A DNA stretch of 64,000 nucleotides from Tabrizicola sp. (GTDB lineage: Bacteria; Pseudomonadota; Alphaproteobacteria; Rhodobacterales; Rhodobacteraceae), in NCBI RefSeq assembly GCF_030373185.1, contig NZ_JAUCZH010000006.1, positions 152,384-216,383 on the forward strand. The letters run 5' to 3'. Both the position numbers and the translations under genes were made by a program. The first letter of the stretch is position 1, and every line of letters starts with the position of its first letter. Below are positions 32,034 to 40,792 of this stretch, piece after piece. Below the pieces are notes generated by a model. That model saw nothing but the letters and a program-made list of their open reading frames with translations, had not been told where the DNA came from and ran no database searches.

Positions 32034-33203
32034 TTACCGCAGTTTAAGACCAGCGTCCCTAAGCATCTGTAGCACTGCCTCAGCGTCTAGAACCTCTTCC
32101 CCGACTATCCCTGTCTCTCCCTCCATGTAGGCAAGGTACTGCTTGGAGACAGTCTTGAGACACTGGGTCAGGATCATCTTCTTAGCCAGACCACCACCCA
32201 GATAGCTTGTTCTAGTCACCCCGATGGGAGTATGGTTCAGAGCTATGCCAATGGCCCCTACATCAACACCAGCTAGCTGAGCATGTTCTGCAAAGGTCCG
32301 TCTAAGGTCATGCACTGTCCAAGGCTGCTTGAAGCCTAGAGCCTCTCTGGCCTTGTCTAGCTCGTTCCTCCACTGAGTATCCGTGTAGACAAAGGGACCG
32401 TGGTTTGCCTCGATCAGCCCTACAATCGGTATCGTATGGTCCTTGCCTGACTTGGTGTTCTTGAAGGTCAGTTGGTCCCCATGAACCTCGAAGTTCAGAG
32501 CTTCATTCTTCCTGCATCCGGTGCAGAGGTAGAACATCAGGAGCTTCCCGAAGGGTTCCTTCTCTGCGTATTCCATCACCTTCACGATTTCATCGTCTGA
32601 CAGATACCGTGTCTTGGCGCTGGAGCTAGTCCTAAGCCCACCTTTCTTCATAGCTCTGTTGACTGGGTTAGGAGCAATGCCAGCAGAGTTGAGGATCGCC
32701 TTAAGGGTCCGCATGGCCTTATTGGTGTAGTCCTCGGAATGCTTGTCCCTGAGTAGGGCATACCGGAGAGCCACCATCTTGTCGGTTATGTCTGTGGCCT
32801 TCAAAGGAAGCCAATCGCTGAAGCAGTTCTGCATCACCTTCTGGTAGTCGGCCACCGTGCTAGGCTTGAGCTTGTGCCTTCTTAGGGCAAGGTACTGGGT
32901 CAAATGGCTTTGCAGGCTGTCTTCGTCTTCTGGCTCTACCCTAGCAACGTCTATCCCTTTGGAGAGTTGCAGCAGCACTTCCCTAGCTTCCTCTCTGGCC
33001 TGATCCAGCGGAAGCAAGCTCACTTCACCGATGGTCTTCCTGACCACCCGACCACCCTTGATACGCTTCTCTGCGATGTATGTAGCCCTGCCAGCCTCAG
33101 AGACCTTCACCCCGAAGCCTATCAGCTTGGTATCTCTGACAAACTGGACCTTCCCACTGGCTTTCAGTCCTGACAAAGTGTCTTTGGTGATCTTGGTGAG
33201 CAT
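32034..33203 (-). CDS. int: Tyrosine recombinase / integrase of the element
   Basis: A 389-residue P4-like integrase. The N-terminal arm-binding domain (1-85; 'GVKVSEAGRATYIAEKRIKG') precedes a core-binding domain (~95-180). The catalytic domain carries Arg231 ('CTGCRKNEAL'), His298 and Arg301 ('HDLRRTF'), His324 ('LNHTPIG') and probable nucleophile Tyr334. AGGGGA precedes the ATG. It lies 95 bp from the tRNA-Leu gene and reads away from it. It should cut inside the anticodon loop segment shared by both junctions. Confidence 0.95.
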   Translation of the reverse strand: MLTKITKDTLSGLKASGKVQFVRDTKLIGFGVKVSEAGRATYIAEKRIKGGRVVRKTIGEVSLLPLDQAREEAREVLLQLSKGIDVARVEPEDEDSLQSHLTQYLALRRHKLKPSTVADYQKVMQNCFSDWLPLKATDITDKMVALRYALLRDKHSEDYTNKAMRTLKAILNSAGIAPNPVNRAMKKGGLRTSSSAKTRYLSDDEIVKVMEYAEKEPFGKLLMFYLCTGCRKNEALNFEVHGDQLTFKNTKSGKDHTIPIVGLIEANHGPFVYTDTQWRNELDKAREALGFKQPWTVHDLRRTFAEHAQLAGVDVGAIGIALNHTPIGVTRTSYLGGGLAKKMILTQCLKTVSKQYLAYMEGETGIVGEEVLDAEAVLQMLRDAGLKLR

Positions 33204-33298
33204 GGAAAAATCCCCTGCGGCAGTCCGGTAGACGGTAGACAGACTAGCAGACAGGGAAGCGGAAGGATAGAGTCTCGTAAGTATTTAAAAAGACTAAT

Positions 33299-33384
33299 GC
33301 CCGCGTGGTGGAATGGTAGACACAGGGGACTTAAAATCCCTCGGCTGAAAGGCCATGCCGGTTCAAATCCGGCCGCGGGCACCA
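33299..33384 (+). tRNA. tRNA-Leu (UAA anticodon)
   Basis: An 86-base gene including encoded CCA. Acceptor arms GCCCGCG / CGCGGGC pair perfectly. The anticodon stem GGGGA / TCCCT holds the loop CTTAAAA with anticodon TAA at 33332-33334. A long variable arm typical of tRNA-Leu follows, and the T-loop reads GTTCAAATC. The 5' half is duplicated at 25203-25240, so its 5' half and promoter come from the integrated element. Confidence 0.96.
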
Positions 33385-33517
33385 GAAAATCTGCAAAGAC
33401 ATTTTAAAACATAGGCTTGTGTACTTTCAAGAACCCCGATCCTTCAGGAAAGGACAGTTCGGGTAAACCTGATCAGCCCTGTCGGGGATCAAGGCCGGGC
33501 TTTTCTGCGTGCCGTTG

Positions 33518-34174
33518 TCAGCCGGCACTGAAAAGCCGGTCAAATGCGTTGTAGTCCGGCACTTGAAAGCTACAGAAGCCCGACATTTCCGCCTTGAGGG
33601 TTTCCGGACCGATTCCGATGACCGTCAGACCCGCGCCATGGGCAGATATGACACCGGGAAGCGCGTCTTCCACCGCAAAGGCGGCATCGGGGGCAAGCCT
33701 CAGCCGCTGCAAGGTTTCGAGGTAGGGCAAGGGATCGGGCTTGCCGCGCGGAAGGTCCGCACCCGAAACCAGAACCCGCACGAAGCCAGCGATGCCCAAC
33801 TGGTCCAGTGCAGCCACGATGTGCCGATGCGGGGACGACGAGCAGACCGCAATGTCCAGCCCCGCATCCACAAGCCGTCGGATGCTTTCGGCTGCTCCGG
33901 GAACGGGCTTGCGCAGCTGCGGCAAAAGGATATCGGCCTCGGCCCCGATCTGGTTGGCAAGCTCGGTCCGGCGGGTGTCGGCAAGGTCCGGTCCAAGCAC
34001 CTCGCTTAGAAAACCACGCAAGCCGCGACCGACGAAGGCGTCGTAGACAGCCTGCGGGATCTGGATGCCAAGCCGGGCCAGCACGCGGCGCTTGGCCTCT
34101 TCCCAGGCGGGTTCGGACAGGACAAGTGTTCCGTCCAGATCAAAGATCGCCGCCCTGTAATCCGATAGGCGCAT
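33518..34174 (-). CDS. HAD-family hydrolase (phosphoglycolate phosphatase-like)
   Basis: A 218-residue HAD phosphatase with motif I 'AIFDLDGTLVLS' (Asp11/Asp13 region), motif II 'IAVCSSSP', motif III Lys in 'RGKPDPLPYL' and motif IV 'FAVEDALPGV'. A helical cap (subclass I) lies between motifs I and II. Substrate is a small phosphorylated metabolite, possibly a sugar phosphate. The start at 34174 (MRLSDYRAA) is chosen over 34198 because it matches the family N-terminus. Divergent from the IMPase gene. Confidence 0.85.
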   Translation of the reverse strand: MRLSDYRAAIFDLDGTLVLSEPAWEEAKRRVLARLGIQIPQAVYDAFVGRGLRGFLSEVLGPDLADTRRTELANQIGAEADILLPQLRKPVPGAAESIRRLVDAGLDIAVCSSSPHRHIVAALDQLGIAGFVRVLVSGADLPRGKPDPLPYLETLQRLRLAPDAAFAVEDALPGVISAHGAGLTVIGIGPETLKAEMSGFCSFQVPDYNAFDRLFSAG

Positions 34175-34234
34175 AGGCTCAATTCCCCTTGCCGACATGG
34201 GATGCTAGTGTCCGGCCAAATGAAGGAACGCCAG

Positions 34235-35026
34235 ATGACCGACCTTGCCGCCCGTTACACCGCCGCCCGCCGCATCGCTGCCGAAGCCGGCAACATGGCG
34301 CTGGACTATTTCCAGAAATGGGAGGCATTGACCATTGATGTGAAGGGGCATCAGGATTTCGTATCCGAGGCCGACAAGAATGTCGAACTCGCCGTGCGCG
34401 CAGCCTTGGCGCAGGCCTTCCCGGAAGACGGGATCGTCGGTGAGGAAGGCGCGCCGACCCCCGGAACCAGCGGCTATACTTGGGTGATCGACCCGATCGA
34501 CGGAACCACGAACTTCATCAACGGCATTCCCCAGTGGTGCGTGATCATCGCTTGCGTGCATCAGGGGCAGACGGTGATCGGGGTCGTCCATGACCCGGTG
34601 CATGACGAACTGCATCATGCAATGCTGGGCGGCGGGGCCTTCTGCAACGACCGCCCGATCCACTGTTCGGCCAAGACCAGCCTGCGCGAGGGATCCCTGG
34701 GCGTGGGCTTTTCGGGCCGCACACACATCGAGGGGATCAAGCGGCTGGTAAGCCTTTCTTGCGACGCAGGCACGGTCTTCTGGCGCAACGGGTCTGGCGG
34801 GCTGTCGCTGGCCTATGTGGCGACTGGCCGTATCCTTGGCTATGTCGAGGAACACATGAACGCCTGGGACTTCCTTGCCGGTCATCTGATCGTGGCCGAG
34901 GCCGGTGGCCGGGTGGAACCGGTGAACGCCGATGAGGCCATCGCCCGTGGCGGGCGGGTGGTCGTCGCCGGGGCTGGGGTGTTCGACGCGGTCGAGGGCC
35001 TTGCCAAGGCGGCCTATGACGTCTGA
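34235..35026 (+). CDS. Inositol monophosphatase family protein
   Basis: A 263-residue Mg2+-dependent phosphatase with GEE, 'DPIDGTTNFINGIPQWCVI' and the C-terminal 'AWDFLAGHLIVAEAGGRVEP', all complete. The TTNF after the metal motif is the SuhB/IMPase pattern, unlike the HisN paralogue at 2392. AAGGA lies 7 bp before the ATG at 34235. The 3' end overlaps the convergent ABC ATPase gene by 13 bp. Confidence 0.88.
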   Translation: MTDLAARYTAARRIAAEAGNMALDYFQKWEALTIDVKGHQDFVSEADKNVELAVRAALAQAFPEDGIVGEEGAPTPGTSGYTWVIDPIDGTTNFINGIPQWCVIIACVHQGQTVIGVVHDPVHDELHHAMLGGGAFCNDRPIHCSAKTSLREGSLGVGFSGRTHIEGIKRLVSLSCDAGTVFWRNGSGGLSLAYVATGRILGYVEEHMNAWDFLAGHLIVAEAGGRVEPVNADEAIARGGRVVVAGAGVFDAVEGLAKAAYDV

Positions 35027-36093
35027 GCCGGGATCAGGACCGGGCCGGAAGCGGCGAAGGAAATCGTCACCGCGTCGCCAACCCTGAACGGCGTGACCAC
35101 GTCATCCAGAACCGCAAAGACGGTGCCGAAGGCGGCGGTCACGGTATATTCCATCCGGCTGCCGACATAGGTGGCCTTGTCGATCACCGCCGCCACCCCG
35201 TCGCCCGCCCCCGCGACCAGTTGCATCCGCGACGGGCGCACGGCCAGTTTCGCAGCGCCTTGCGGCAGGCCGCGTGAAGGCAGGCGGTGGGTATAGTCGG
35301 CAATCCGCACGGTCGCGGTATCCCCCTCCAACGCCGTGATTTCCACCGGGATCAGGTTTGCCTCACCGATGAAGTCCGCCACGAAGCCATCCGCGGGGGC
35401 CTCGTAAAGGTCGCGCGGGGTGCCTTTCTGGGCGATGGCTGCATTGCGCATGACGACGATCTCGTCGGACACCGCCAGCGCTTCCTCCTGATCATGGGTC
35501 ACATAGACCACGGTCAGGCCGAGGCTTTGCTGGATCTCGCGGATTTCCTCGCGCACCTGCCGGCGCAGCTTTGCGTCAAGGTTCGACAACGGCTCGTCAA
35601 ACAGCAGCACCTGCGGCTCCAGCACCAGCGCCCGTGCGACGGCGACGCGCTGCTGCTGGCCACCCGACAGTTCCGACGGCAGGCGGTTGCCGTACCCTGT
35701 CAGTCCCACCAGTTCCAACCCTGCCAGCGCCTTTTCCTTGGTCGCTGCCTTGTCGAAGCCCGAGAATTTCAGACCGTAGCTGACATTCTCCATCACCGTC
35801 ATATGCGGGAAAAGCGCGTAGCTTTGAAACACCATCGACACGTCGCGGTCGGTGGCGGGCAGCTTGGTCACATCCTTTTCGCCAATGAAGATGCTGCCCT
35901 CGGTCGCCATCTCCAGCCCGGCGATCATCCGCAGCGTCGTCGTCTTGCCGCAACCCGATGGGCCAAGCAGGGTGACCAGGGTTCCGGCGGCAACCTCAAG
36001 GTTGATGCTGTCCACCGCCCGGACCTTGCCGCCATAGACCTTGGACACGTTTTGAAACCGGACCGAGGCGGCCTTGGTGTTTATCCCCGTCAT
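35014..36093 (-). CDS. ABC transporter ATP-binding protein (Fe3+/polyamine-type importer)
   Basis: A 359-residue ATPase of the PotA/FbpC group: Walker A 'GPSGCGKTT', Q-loop, signature 'LSGGQQQR', Walker B 'VLLFDEP' and a C-terminal TOBE domain (~280-355). It is the last gene of a three-gene importer operon, following the permease directly (abutting). It energises uptake across the inner membrane. Substrate is inferred from the binding protein family, not proved. Confidence 0.9.
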   Translation of the reverse strand: MTGINTKAASVRFQNVSKVYGGKVRAVDSINLEVAAGTLVTLLGPSGCGKTTTLRMIAGLEMATEGSIFIGEKDVTKLPATDRDVSMVFQSYALFPHMTVMENVSYGLKFSGFDKAATKEKALAGLELVGLTGYGNRLPSELSGGQQQRVAVARALVLEPQVLLFDEPLSNLDAKLRRQVREEIREIQQSLGLTVVYVTHDQEEALAVSDEIVVMRNAAIAQKGTPRDLYEAPADGFVADFIGEANLIPVEITALEGDTATVRIADYTHRLPSRGLPQGAAKLAVRPSRMQLVAGAGDGVAAVIDKATYVGSRMEYTVTAAFGTVFAVLDDVVTPFRVGDAVTISFAASGPVLIPAQTS

Positions 36094-38304
36094 TCAGTGT
36101 CCCTCACCATGGCTTGTGCGCCGCCCGATCTGCGTGCGCCCGACCAGAAGCTGCAACAGCCCCACCGCTGCCAGCATCACGAAGATCAGCGCGGTCGAAT
36201 AGGCGATGGCCAGCCCGTAATCGTTGTTCTCCACCCGTCCGACGATATAGCTGGTGGACATGTCGTAGCGTGCGGACACAAGGAAGATCACCGCCGAAAT
36301 CGCCGTCATCGCCTGCACGAAACTGTAGACCAGCGCTGCCAGGATCGCCGGGCGCAGCAAGGGCAGGATCACCGCGCGGAAGGTCTGCCATGAGTTCGCC
36401 CCCAGCGTAAGCGAAGATTCGTCGAGGCTCTTGTCCAGCTGGCTCATCGAGGCCATCCCGGCCCGCACGCCAACCGGCATGTTGCGGAAGACAAAGCTGA
36501 TGACAAGGATCAGACCGGTCCCGGTAATCTCGATCGGCGGCACGTTGAAGGCCAGGATGTAGGACACCCCGATCACCGTGCCGGGAATGGCGAAAGACAG
36601 CATCGTTCCGAACTCGAACGCCTGTTTGCCCGCAAAATCCTGCCGGGTCAGCAGGTAGGCGGTGATCAATCCCACGGCGGCGGTCAAGGGGGCGGCGATG
36701 GTGGCGATCATGATCGTGGTCCAGAAGCTCGCCCAGGCCGAGCCGGACCAGCGCAGGCCACTTTCGCCAAGTTCCACCCGGAAGGCGGTAATGTAGTGTT
36801 TGAAGGTCAGCGTGTTGTCGACGCCCCAAAGCTGGACGACCGACCCGTAGGCGATCATCCCGTAGACGACAACGGTGAATACGGACCAAAGGCCGACCAC
36901 GATAAAGATCGGGATCGACAGCCCGCGTGGCATGATTGCATGCATGCCGCTGTCGCCCTTGCCGGTGACAGTGGTATAGCGGCGGCGGCCCAGCCAGAAC
37001 CGTTGCAGATAGAAAGCCCCCAGCGTGAAGGCGAGCAGCACCACCGCCAGAACCGCCGCGCGGCTTTGGTCATATTGCGCGCCGACGATGGCAAAGAATA
37101 TCTCGGTCGAGAGGACGTCGAAGTTTCCGCCAAGCACCAGCGGGTTGCCGAAGTCGGCCATGCTTTCGATGAAGCCGATCAGGAATGCGTTGGCCAGTCC
37201 TGGCCGCATCAAGGGCCAGCTGACCGTGCGGAAGGTCTGCCAGCGGTTCGCCCGCAGGGTTTGCGCGGCCTCTTCCATGCTGGGGCTGATGCCTTCGACG
37301 ACGCCAATCAGCACCAGAAAACAGACCGGAGTGAAGGCCAGCACCTGCGCAATCATGATGCCGGGCAGTCCGTAGACCCAGCGTGTAGCCTCGACCCCCA
37401 GCACCTCGGCCACGGTGGTCGTGACCGTTCCGGAAAGACCGAACAGCAGGATGATTGCCAGACCGATCACGAAGGGTGGGGTAATGATCGGCAAGACCGA
37501 CAGCGCCCGCAACGCCCGCTTGTAGCGGAACCCGGACCGCGTCAGCACCAGCGCGAAGGCCAGACCCAGAAGGGTGGACAGCACCCCAACCACTACGGCC
37601 AGGAACAGCGAATTCCACGCCACCCCGCAGCGCCCGCCGGTCAGGCAACCAAGGCTCCAGATCCGGTAATCAAAGAGCTTCGGGAAGAAGCCAAGGAAAG
37701 AATAACCACCCTCATCCGTGGCAAAGGCAGCCAGCATCATGATCAGGATCGGGTAGAAGACAAAGACCGTGACAACCGCGATCACCCCGCCAATGGCGCC
37801 GGTGACGAAGACATCGCCGTTCACCGCCCCGCGCGCTGCAATCCCTTGGGTGAACAGAAACAAGAAGGCCGATGCGGTGATCATCGCGCCATAGCCCATG
37901 CCGAATTGCCGATCTTCCAGCGGGCCGAACAGCGTCTCAAGCCAGCCAAAGGCAAAGCCGCGCAACCCGATGCCAAGGCCCTGCGCAACCAGCCAGGAAA
38001 AGCCGAAAGCCCCGGCCAGGATCAGCACTTTGGCGTAAAGGGGGTCGGTCTTGCGCCGACCCAGCACCAGAAGCGGTGCCGCCAGCGCCAGCAGCATCGG
38101 CGCCAGCCACAGTTTCTGCCCCATGGCGATCAGCACGGCGGCAGGGGCGTAGTCCTTGTCCAGCGGCCAGCCGTCGACAAGCCACTCGAACGACCAGAAC
38201 TTGTCCACCCCGTACCACGGCAGGATGCAATAGCCGACCCACCCGGCAATGATCCAGAAGATCAGAACCGGATGGGTCGTTTGTTCAAGACTTACGGTGC
38301 GCAA
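36094..38304 (-). CDS. ABC transporter permease, fused two-domain (AfuB/FbpB type)
   Basis: A 736-residue membrane protein with two BPD_transp_1 permease domains, each with an EAA-like loop ('EEAAQTLRANRWQTFRTVSW' and 'DESSLTLGANSWQTFRAVIL'). An extra N-terminal block of several helices (~1-200) precedes them. The fused form is typical of iron(III) and related importers. It abuts the ATPase gene and starts 6 bp after the binding-protein stop. Confidence 0.9.
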   Translation of the reverse strand: MRTVSLEQTTHPVLIFWIIAGWVGYCILPWYGVDKFWSFEWLVDGWPLDKDYAPAAVLIAMGQKLWLAPMLLALAAPLLVLGRRKTDPLYAKVLILAGAFGFSWLVAQGLGIGLRGFAFGWLETLFGPLEDRQFGMGYGAMITASAFLFLFTQGIAARGAVNGDVFVTGAIGGVIAVVTVFVFYPILIMMLAAFATDEGGYSFLGFFPKLFDYRIWSLGCLTGGRCGVAWNSLFLAVVVGVLSTLLGLAFALVLTRSGFRYKRALRALSVLPIITPPFVIGLAIILLFGLSGTVTTTVAEVLGVEATRWVYGLPGIMIAQVLAFTPVCFLVLIGVVEGISPSMEEAAQTLRANRWQTFRTVSWPLMRPGLANAFLIGFIESMADFGNPLVLGGNFDVLSTEIFFAIVGAQYDQSRAAVLAVVLLAFTLGAFYLQRFWLGRRRYTTVTGKGDSGMHAIMPRGLSIPIFIVVGLWSVFTVVVYGMIAYGSVVQLWGVDNTLTFKHYITAFRVELGESGLRWSGSAWASFWTTIMIATIAAPLTAAVGLITAYLLTRQDFAGKQAFEFGTMLSFAIPGTVIGVSYILAFNVPPIEITGTGLILVISFVFRNMPVGVRAGMASMSQLDKSLDESSLTLGANSWQTFRAVILPLLRPAILAALVYSFVQAMTAISAVIFLVSARYDMSTSYIVGRVENNDYGLAIAYSTALIFVMLAAVGLLQLLVGRTQIGRRTSHGEGH

Positions 38305-38310
38305 CCGAAC

Positions 38311-39333
38311 TTACTGCGGCAGGGTCGAGACTTCGGTGTCCCACTTCGACAGAAGGCGCTTGCGTTCATCGCTGGAGCCATACTTCTTGAAGTCGTAGTC
38401 GATCAGCTTCAGCGTCGCGAGGTCGGGTGCCTTTTCCGATTTCTCGGCCGCCACGTTCGACATCACCTGGAAGGCGTTGACCTGAAGCGCCAGATCCTGC
38501 GCCTCCTTGCTCAGCGCCCAGTCATAGAAGGCCTTGGCCTCGTCCATGTTGCGCGCGCCCTTGATGATCGACATCGACCCTATCTCATAGCCGGTGCCTT
38601 CACAGGGGGCGACAGTCACGACCGGGAACCCGGCAACCGTCGTTGCCACCGCGTCATGCATGAAGACGATGCCGATCAGCGTCTCGCCGGCGCCAGCCGC
38701 CTTGATCGGGGCCGAACCGGATTTGGTGTACTGGTTGATGTTGGCATGCAGCCGCTTCATGTAGTCAAAGCCGCCATCCTCGCCGAAGATCTGCACCATC
38801 GACGCCAGCGTGGTATAGGCCGTGCCGGACGAATTCGGGTTCGCCATCTGCACCATGCCCTTGTATTCGGGCTTGGTCAGGTCTTCCCAGCAGGCGGGTG
38901 CGGGCAGACCGGCCTTGGCCAGCATGTCCGAGTTGTAGCCAAAGCCCAGCGCGCCGGAATAGATGCCGATGGTCTTGTCGCCAGCACTTTCCGCCTGCGC
39001 GATGGCCCATGGGTGCAACTGGTCGCGCATCGGGCTGACATAGGGTTCAGTCAGATCTTCCTCTGCCGCCTGCAAATGCGGATCGCCCGTGCCGCCCCAC
39101 CAGACATCGCCCTTGGGGTTGCTGGCTTCGGCCTGGATCTGGGCAAAAGTCTCGCCCGAGGATTTGCGCGTCATCGCCACGTCGATGCCGGTCGCTTCCT
39201 CAAAGCTCTTCTCCATGATCTGACACCATTCTTCCTGCGCCGAGCAGTAAAGGTTCAGATCGGCAAGGGCAGCCGTGGCTGACAATGATGTGGTACCGCA
39301 CAAGATTGCGGCGGACAGGGCGTGCCTTTTCAT
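38311..39333 (-). CDS. ABC transporter substrate-binding protein (Fe3+-type family)
   Basis: A 340-residue periplasmic binding protein with signal peptide (1-24, cleavage before 'DLNLYCSAQEEWC'). The fold and the 'GDVWWGGTGDPHLQAAEEDL' region match family-1 extracellular solute-binding proteins annotated AfuA/FbpA-like. The paired tyrosines that bind iron in FbpA are not evident, so the cargo could be another anion or organic compound. First gene of the importer operon. Confidence 0.85.
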   Translation of the reverse strand: MKRHALSAAILCGTTSLSATAALADLNLYCSAQEEWCQIMEKSFEEATGIDVAMTRKSSGETFAQIQAEASNPKGDVWWGGTGDPHLQAAEEDLTEPYVSPMRDQLHPWAIAQAESAGDKTIGIYSGALGFGYNSDMLAKAGLPAPACWEDLTKPEYKGMVQMANPNSSGTAYTTLASMVQIFGEDGGFDYMKRLHANINQYTKSGSAPIKAAGAGETLIGIVFMHDAVATTVAGFPVVTVAPCEGTGYEIGSMSIIKGARNMDEAKAFYDWALSKEAQDLALQVNAFQVMSNVAAEKSEKAPDLATLKLIDYDFKKYGSSDERKRLLSKWDTEVSTLPQ

Positions 39334-39565
39334 CGTGTTCCTCCCAGAACTTGCAGATCATCGAGCCCTTTGCGGGCTTTTCGTCGTCAGCGGAGCCTAT
39401 GCCAGGATGTGATCCCTGTACAAACAGAATTGCCAAAGAACTGTCATTGCCTTCCGCGGCCTGCGCAAACAGCCGAATTCGGCCCGTTGTCTGGTGCAGG
39501 ACCAGGTGATCGTGGCTGACTCACCCCCGGGGCGTGTTCGCAGGTGCCGCAAGGATCAGGCAATG

Positions 39566-40792
39566 TCAGGCTTGCAAGCCTCCAATCCGCAGCACCCGGC
39601 CCCATGCCGGGGCGGCCACCGTGTTCGGCACCGCCCAAAGCACCGGAAAACCGGGGGCCGGGGGCAAGGGGGCATCAAGATCGGTCAGTACCACGGTGAT
39701 GGAGGGACGGATCCGGCCCGCCTTTTCGAAAAGATCGTCAAAACATGTCCCCCCACCGCTGCGCAGCCCGGTCTCGCGCAATGCATGCCAGCCGTTCGGG
39801 TCCAGCCGTTCCTGCGCAAACACCGTTTCGTCAAAAGCCATCAGATGCGCTTCGGCCCCGGTGCGCCGGGCAATGGCCTCTGCCTCGGCGGTAAAAAGCC
39901 GCAACGTCTGTGGCGAGATCGAGGACGACGTATCAAGCCCGATCACGATCCGGGCGCGGTGGTCCAGCCGCGCGCGTCCCGGCTCATACACCGGCACCGG
40001 GCCGCCCGCCCGTTCCGCCTCTGCCATGCGGGCCAGCCATGATCCCGACGGGCGCCGCCAGCTTTGGCGGGGGCGTTCGGTCAGCGCCTGCGCCAGAAGG
40101 CCACGCAGATGCAGCTCCCAAGGCACCGTGTCGGGGGCAAGGTCGGCAAGGATCGCGCCAAGCCGCCCGATGCCCGCCCCGGCCTTCCGGCCCGCCTCCA
40201 TTGCGCGCAGGATCTGGTTGCGCCAGTCGGATACCGACTGCCCCTTGCCTTTGTCCCGCGGCTCGCCCACCGCCAGATCGACCGAAAACCCGCGTGAGGC
40301 CCCCCAGTCACGCAAGCGTTCCGCGCGCTTGGGGTCGCTGTGCAGCGCCATGGCCAGACGGTCCGCGTCCCAGTCTTCCAGCGCGGCAATGGCCGATTGC
40401 GCCGCAAGCCCGGCTTCGGCCAGCAGGGCTGTCAGCGTGACGGCCGGGCGCGGGATGGCATGCCCGGCAAGGATCAGCGTGTCATTGATGATCCCGTCAG
40501 CGGCCAGCCCGAACAGGGCCGGGTCGAAGGCCGCACCCAGCCGTTCGGCAAGCCCCGCCTGCCGGTCCGAATGGCGCAGCGCTACATGCAGCACATGATG
40601 GGCCACAAGTCCCACCTGTTCGGGCAAGCCAAGCCGGTCAAAGCCGGGGCCATAGGTGATGACATCGCCCGCAGTCATTGTGGGGCCGGTCCCGTCGCGG
40701 TGGCGGCACCACAGCGCCAGCACCGCAAGCGCCGGATCCACCTCGCCCAGATGGGCAATCGCCCGGGCGGCGCGGGCGGAATGACCGGTCAC
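39566..40792 (-). CDS. VWA-like domain protein with degenerate metallopeptidase-like region (DUF2201)
   Basis: A 408-residue protein. The N-terminal half resembles the putative metallopeptidase domain paired with VWA-like domains, but the expected HExxH motif reads HHVLH ('GLVAHHVLHVALRHSD'), lacking the catalytic Glu. The C-terminal VWA-like domain has a MIDAS-type 'IVIGLDTSSSIS'. The ATG overlaps the MoxR stop by 4 bp. With the AAA gene it probably forms a MoxR-VWA chaperone pair for an unknown client. Confidence 0.75.
   Translation of the reverse strand: MTGHSARAARAIAHLGEVDPALAVLALWCRHRDGTGPTMTAGDVITYGPGFDRLGLPEQVGLVAHHVLHVALRHSDRQAGLAERLGAAFDPALFGLAADGIINDTLILAGHAIPRPAVTLTALLAEAGLAAQSAIAALEDWDADRLAMALHSDPKRAERLRDWGASRGFSVDLAVGEPRDKGKGQSVSDWRNQILRAMEAGRKAGAGIGRLGAILADLAPDTVPWELHLRGLLAQALTERPRQSWRRPSGSWLARMAEAERAGGPVPVYEPGRARLDHRARIVIGLDTSSSISPQTLRLFTAEAEAIARRTGAEAHLMAFDETVFAQERLDPNGWHALRETGLRSGGGTCFDDLFEKAGRIRPSITVVLTDLDAPLPPAPGFPVLWAVPNTVAAPAWGRVLRIGGLQA

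Larger units (their letters stand above)
25203..33336. mobile_element. Integrated genetic element in tRNA-Leu(UAA), ~8.1 kb
   Basis: Bounded by a tRNA-Leu 5'-half repeat, with a tyrosine integrase at the right end beside the intact tRNA. Contents are AT-richer than the flanks and use different codons (more AGG, AGA, CTA, TTA). It encodes an integrase, serine recombinase, helicase-type ATPase, AP2-like protein, coiled-coil DNA-binding candidate and several unknown small proteins. No relaxase, capsid, terminase, rep-initiator or toxin-antitoxin family is recognisable. A phage satellite or integrative plasmid is the best reading. Confidence 0.88.

Noticed and set aside
25203..33336. CRISPR array, insertion sequence or toxin-antitoxin genes in the element
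   Set aside because: I looked for regularly spaced repeats, transposase motifs and antitoxin-like pairs in the element and found none that I could support.
33480..33540. AGCCC...GGGCT and GCCGGC...GCCGGT hairpins near the end of the HAD gene
   Set aside because: Imperfect arms or long loops, and the second overlaps coding sequence; not strong enough to call a terminator.
36796..39282. 828-codon open frame on the plus strand
   Set aside because: Antisense to the ABC permease and binding-protein genes; same GC-rich shadow effect, no domain recognised.
39360..39376. GAGCCC-N5-GGGCTTTTC hairpin upstream of the ABC binding-protein gene
   Set aside because: It looks like a plus-strand terminator, but no plus-strand gene precedes it; I could not assign it a role.
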